Of a DNA stretch of 11,422 nt, positions 9,709 to 11,422 are shown piece after piece (the first letter of the stretch is position 1; each line of letters starts with the position of its first letter). This DNA comes from DATLWN01 sp964492895. Its GTDB lineage: Bacteria; Pseudomonadota; Zetaproteobacteria; Mariprofundales; Mariprofundaceae. Location of the stretch: NCBI GenBank assembly GCA_964492895.1, contig CAZBLR010000044.1, positions 1 to 11,422 of the forward strand, written 5' to 3'. The position numbers and the translations under genes are program-made. The notes below the pieces were generated by a model that ran no database searches, was not told the DNA's origin, and saw nothing but the letters and a program-made list of their open reading frames with translations.

Positions 9709-10350
9709 TCATTCGCCCCGGACATGGCGTTTGATCACCTTTGCCGGCACGCCGGCGACCGTCACGCCGTTCTCGACGTCCGAAACCACCGCCGCGCCGG
9801 CACCGATCACCACATCCGAAGCAATGCGCAGACCATGCACCACGCTGGCGCCGATACCGACCCAGACGGCATCGCCGAGCACGACGTCCCCGGCCACATG
9901 GGCACCGGGGCACACATGCACGCCCTCGCCGATACGGCAATCGTGGTCGACCGTGGCGCCGGTGTTGACGATGCCCCCGCGGCCGATGACGGTGCAGGCA
10001 TTGATCGCGGCCATCGCGAACACCACGGTACCCTCGCCCAAGACAGCCGAGGGGCTTACCCAGGCAGAGGGATGGATCACCATCGGCAGGCCGAATCCCT
10101 CCGATTTCAGGTGGTCCATGACTTGCAACCGAACCGGGGCATTGCCGATCGCCACCACGGCATCGGCGTATTCAGCGCGGAAGCGGGATGCGTCATCGAT
10201 GCCGCCCAGCACCGGATACCCCAGGATATCGGACAACTGCGCATGGCGATCGTCGACGAAGGCGATGCGCTCCCATCGCCCCGAGGCCAGCGCGGCCTCG
10301 GCCACGACCTTGCCGTGCCCGCCGGCGCCGGCGATCAATAGGCCCTTCAT
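9709..10350 (-). CDS. Sugar O/N-acyltransferase, PglD/NeuD family
   Basis: A 213-residue acetyltransferase predicted to use acetyl-CoA to N-acetylate the C4 amine of the UDP-4-amino sugar, the last step to UDP-N,N'-diacetylbacillosamine. The N-terminal Rossmann-like nucleotide-sugar-binding domain opens MKGLLIAGAGGHGKVV and runs to about residue 85 (FVDD at 31-34, VAIGN at 66-70). A left-handed beta-helix of hexapeptide repeats fills about 95-200. VDHDC holds H136, the expected general base, and H151 follows in AHVAGDV. The ending TVAGVPAKVIK is characteristic. Length matches PglD (about 195-215). The ATG at 10350 overlaps the TGA of the phosphoglycosyltransferase gene as ATGA and has AGGGGG five bases upstream; the longer frame to 10434 would only add 28 unrelated residues. 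NeuD-type O-acetyltransferases of sialic-acid loci share the fold, but no sialic-acid gene is present here. The name pglD would fit. Confidence 0.93.
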   Translation of the reverse strand: MKGLLIAGAGGHGKVVAEAALASGRWERIAFVDDRHAQLSDILGYPVLGGIDDASRFRAEYADAVVAIGNAPVRLQVMDHLKSEGFGLPMVIHPSAWVSPSAVLGEGTVVFAMAAINACTVIGRGGIVNTGATVDHDCRIGEGVHVCPGAHVAGDVVLGDAVWVGIGASVVHGLRIASDVVIGAGAAVVSDVENGVTVAGVPAKVIKRHVRGE

Positions 10351-10937
10351 GGCGTCCCCCTGAACTTGTCCATCGTGGCATGACCGGGCTGATTGACCCC
10401 TTCCGGGCGCACGACCCTCAGCAACGTCAGCCACAGGATTTTCATATCCAGCCAGAAGCTGCGATGGTCGACGTACCAGACATCCAGCCTGAAGCGCTCC
10501 TCCCAGCTCAGTGCGTTGCGGCCGTTGACCTGAGCCCAGCCGGTGATGCCGGGGCGCACCTCGTGCCGGCGCGCCTGCTCGGCACTATACAGGGGCAGGT
10601 ACTCCATCAACAGCGGGCGCGGGCCGACAAAGCTCAGGTCGCCTTTGAGAACATTGAACAATTGCGGCAACTCATCCAGGCTGGAGCGGCGCAGAAGCCT
10701 TCCGAACGGCGTCAGCCGGTCCGCATCCGGGAGCGGTTCACCTGCTGTATCTAGCTGGTCGGTCATGGTGCGGAACTTGTAGATCTCGAAAGGCCGACCA
10801 TGCAGGCCGGGGCGGACCTGCCGGAACAGGATGGGCGAACCGAGCCAGAGCCGCACGAGCAACGCAACGAACGCGATCAGCGGCGAAAGCGACAGCAGCA
10901 GGACGAGCGACAGCACCAGATCGAACAGACGCTTCAT
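10347..10937 (-). CDS. pglC: Undecaprenyl phosphate N,N'-diacetylbacillosamine 1-phosphate transferase (PglC-like)
   Basis: A small monotopic phosphoglycosyltransferase that moves a phospho-sugar from a UDP-sugar to undecaprenyl phosphate on the cytoplasmic face of the inner membrane, the committed start of a lipid-linked glycan. The 196-residue product has one N-terminal re-entrant membrane segment (about 4-31), YKFRTM at 53-58, the catalytic Asp-Glu pair D88/E89 in RSSLDELPQLFNVLKGD, FVGPRPLL at 103-110 and RPGITGWAQVNGRNA at 128-142. Length and motifs match the minimal PglC form rather than the long WbaP/WcaJ forms. The ending GHATMDKF also resembles Campylobacter PglC as I remember it, which favours diacetylbacillosamine over galactose or glucose. 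The ATG at 10937 overlaps the glycosyltransferase stop as ATGA, and its own TGA overlaps the next ATG the same way, so three genes are translationally linked. Family assignment is very firm; substrate specificity is likely but inferred. Confidence 0.93.
   Translation of the reverse strand: MKRLFDLVLSLVLLLSLSPLIAFVALLVRLWLGSPILFRQVRPGLHGRPFEIYKFRTMTDQLDTAGEPLPDADRLTPFGRLLRRSSLDELPQLFNVLKGDLSFVGPRPLLMEYLPLYSAEQARRHEVRPGITGWAQVNGRNALSWEERFRLDVWYVDHRSFWLDMKILWLTLLRVVRPEGVNQPGHATMDKFRGTP
10356..10361 (-). promoter_or_regulatory. Ribosome binding site of the PglD-like gene
   Basis: Read on the minus strand this is AGGGGG, then the five-base spacer ACGCC and the ATG at 10350. It lies inside the end of the upstream coding sequence. 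It selects this ATG over the longer open frame to 10434 and agrees with the ATGA stop/start overlap. Confidence 0.65.
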
Positions 10938-11422
10938 GGCAAGGCACTATAATAAGCGAGCCATGCATCGGCCACCTGACGGGCGTCGAAGTCCCGCCTG
11001 GCCCTGTGCATGGCCTTGGCCCCCATTTCCCGGCGGCGGGCCGGATCGTCGAGCATGTGCGTCATGGCCTTGGCCAACGCCTGGATATCCCCGGCAGGAA
11101 ATAGCAGACCGGTGCGATCGCGTTCGATGGCATCGGTGATGCCGTAGATGTCGGAGCCGATGGCGGGGATGCCCGTGGCGGCGGCCTCGATGATGACGCT
11201 GCCGAAGCCCTCGCGATAGCTGGGCAGGCAGAACACATCGGCCGCGGCCATATAGCGCTGCGGCATATCCGTATAGGAAACGAAACGGACCCTGTCCGGA
11301 AAATCTCGGCAGATCGCCTGCATCGATGCCGCCATGCCCGCTTCGTCCGGGCCGACGACCAGCAGCCGGGCCTGCGAATGATCCTTGGCGACAAGTGCAA
11401 ACGCCTGCGCCAGATCGAGCAC
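10934..11422 (-). CDS. Glycosyltransferase family 4 protein, N-terminus cut by window edge
   Basis: The C-terminal 162 residues of a GT-B retaining glycosyltransferase; the true start lies beyond the right edge. The visible part is the donor-binding Rossmann domain. LLVVGPDEAG comes at residues 20-29 of the visible part, then YMAAADVFCLPSYREGFGS. The GT4 EX7E motif is E71 to E79 (EGFGSVIIE), followed by GIPAIGSDIYGITDAI and TGLLFPAGD. The C-terminus is helical and ends AYYSALP. Such enzymes add a sugar from a nucleotide donor to the growing undecaprenyl-linked glycan at the cytoplasmic membrane face. Since the next gene starts the lipid-linked chain, this one may add the second sugar, like PglA, but neither donor nor acceptor can be read from this fragment. 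Its TGA overlaps the next ATG (ATGA). The first visible codon happens to be GTG, but the sequence there is clearly internal. Confidence 0.9.
   Translation of the reverse strand: MLDLAQAFALVAKDHSQARLLVVGPDEAGMAASMQAICRDFPDRVRFVSYTDMPQRYMAAADVFCLPSYREGFGSVIIEAAATGIPAIGSDIYGITDAIERDRTGLLFPAGDIQALAKAMTHMLDDPARRREMGAKAMHRARRDFDARQVADAWLAYYSALP

Noticed and set aside
8259..9734. Plus-strand open frame of 491 codons opposite the aminotransferase gene
   Set aside because: Antisense to a DegT aminotransferase with complete catalytic motifs; no independent support.
10946..10953. TATAAT-like sequence on the plus strand and TATTATAGT on the minus strand before the pglC-like gene
   Set aside because: These are the Tyr-Tyr-Ser codons at the end of the glycosyltransferase. 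No -35 element is found at proper spacing on either strand, and the genes overlap by ATGA.

Overview
The window is a GC-rich bacterial chromosome segment in which every gene I can support lies on the minus strand, so it is transcribed from right to left. The gene types suggest a Gram-negative bacterium, most likely a gammaproteobacterium: an intact PriA and UvrA, a WbpM-type dehydratase, a short secreted ComEA-like protein and a WaaL/Wzy-type membrane protein. The genus cannot be named from the sequence alone.

Layout in the direction of transcription. (1) 11422-8499: a tightly coupled run of a GT4 glycosyltransferase (N-terminus outside the window), a PglC-type phosphoglycosyltransferase, a PglD/NeuD-type acetyltransferase and a PglE-type DegT aminotransferase. 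(2) 8499-7264: a multi-spanning O-antigen ligase/polymerase family (Wzy_C) protein whose GTG start shares a base with the aminotransferase stop. (3) 7263-7073: a less GC-rich gap with a strong hairpin in the leader of the next gene. (4) 7072-6779: a small secreted helix-hairpin-helix protein (ComEA family). (5) 6778-6595: a gap with a terminator-like inverted repeat. (6) 6594-4708: a WbpM/PglF-type membrane nucleotide-sugar 4,6-dehydratase. (7) 4678-2567: primosomal helicase PriA. (8) 2471-1: excinuclease UvrA, missing about its last 120 residues at the window edge.

How the genes fit together. The dehydratase, aminotransferase, acetyltransferase and phosphoglycosyltransferase are the four activities needed to make UDP-N,N'-diacetylbacillosamine (or a close 2,4-diamino-2,4,6-trideoxyhexose) from UDP-GlcNAc and load it onto undecaprenyl phosphate. 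The GT4 enzyme would add the next sugar. The Wzy_C protein would polymerise the finished glycan or transfer it to lipid A-core or protein. This is therefore the reducing-end module of a surface-glycan or protein-glycosylation locus, abutting the repair and replication-restart genes priA and uvrA. The flippase and remaining glycosyltransferases presumably lie beyond the right edge.

I see no tRNA, rRNA, CRISPR array, insertion sequence or attachment site. The plus strand carries several long open frames, but each is the antisense shadow of a recognisable minus-strand gene.
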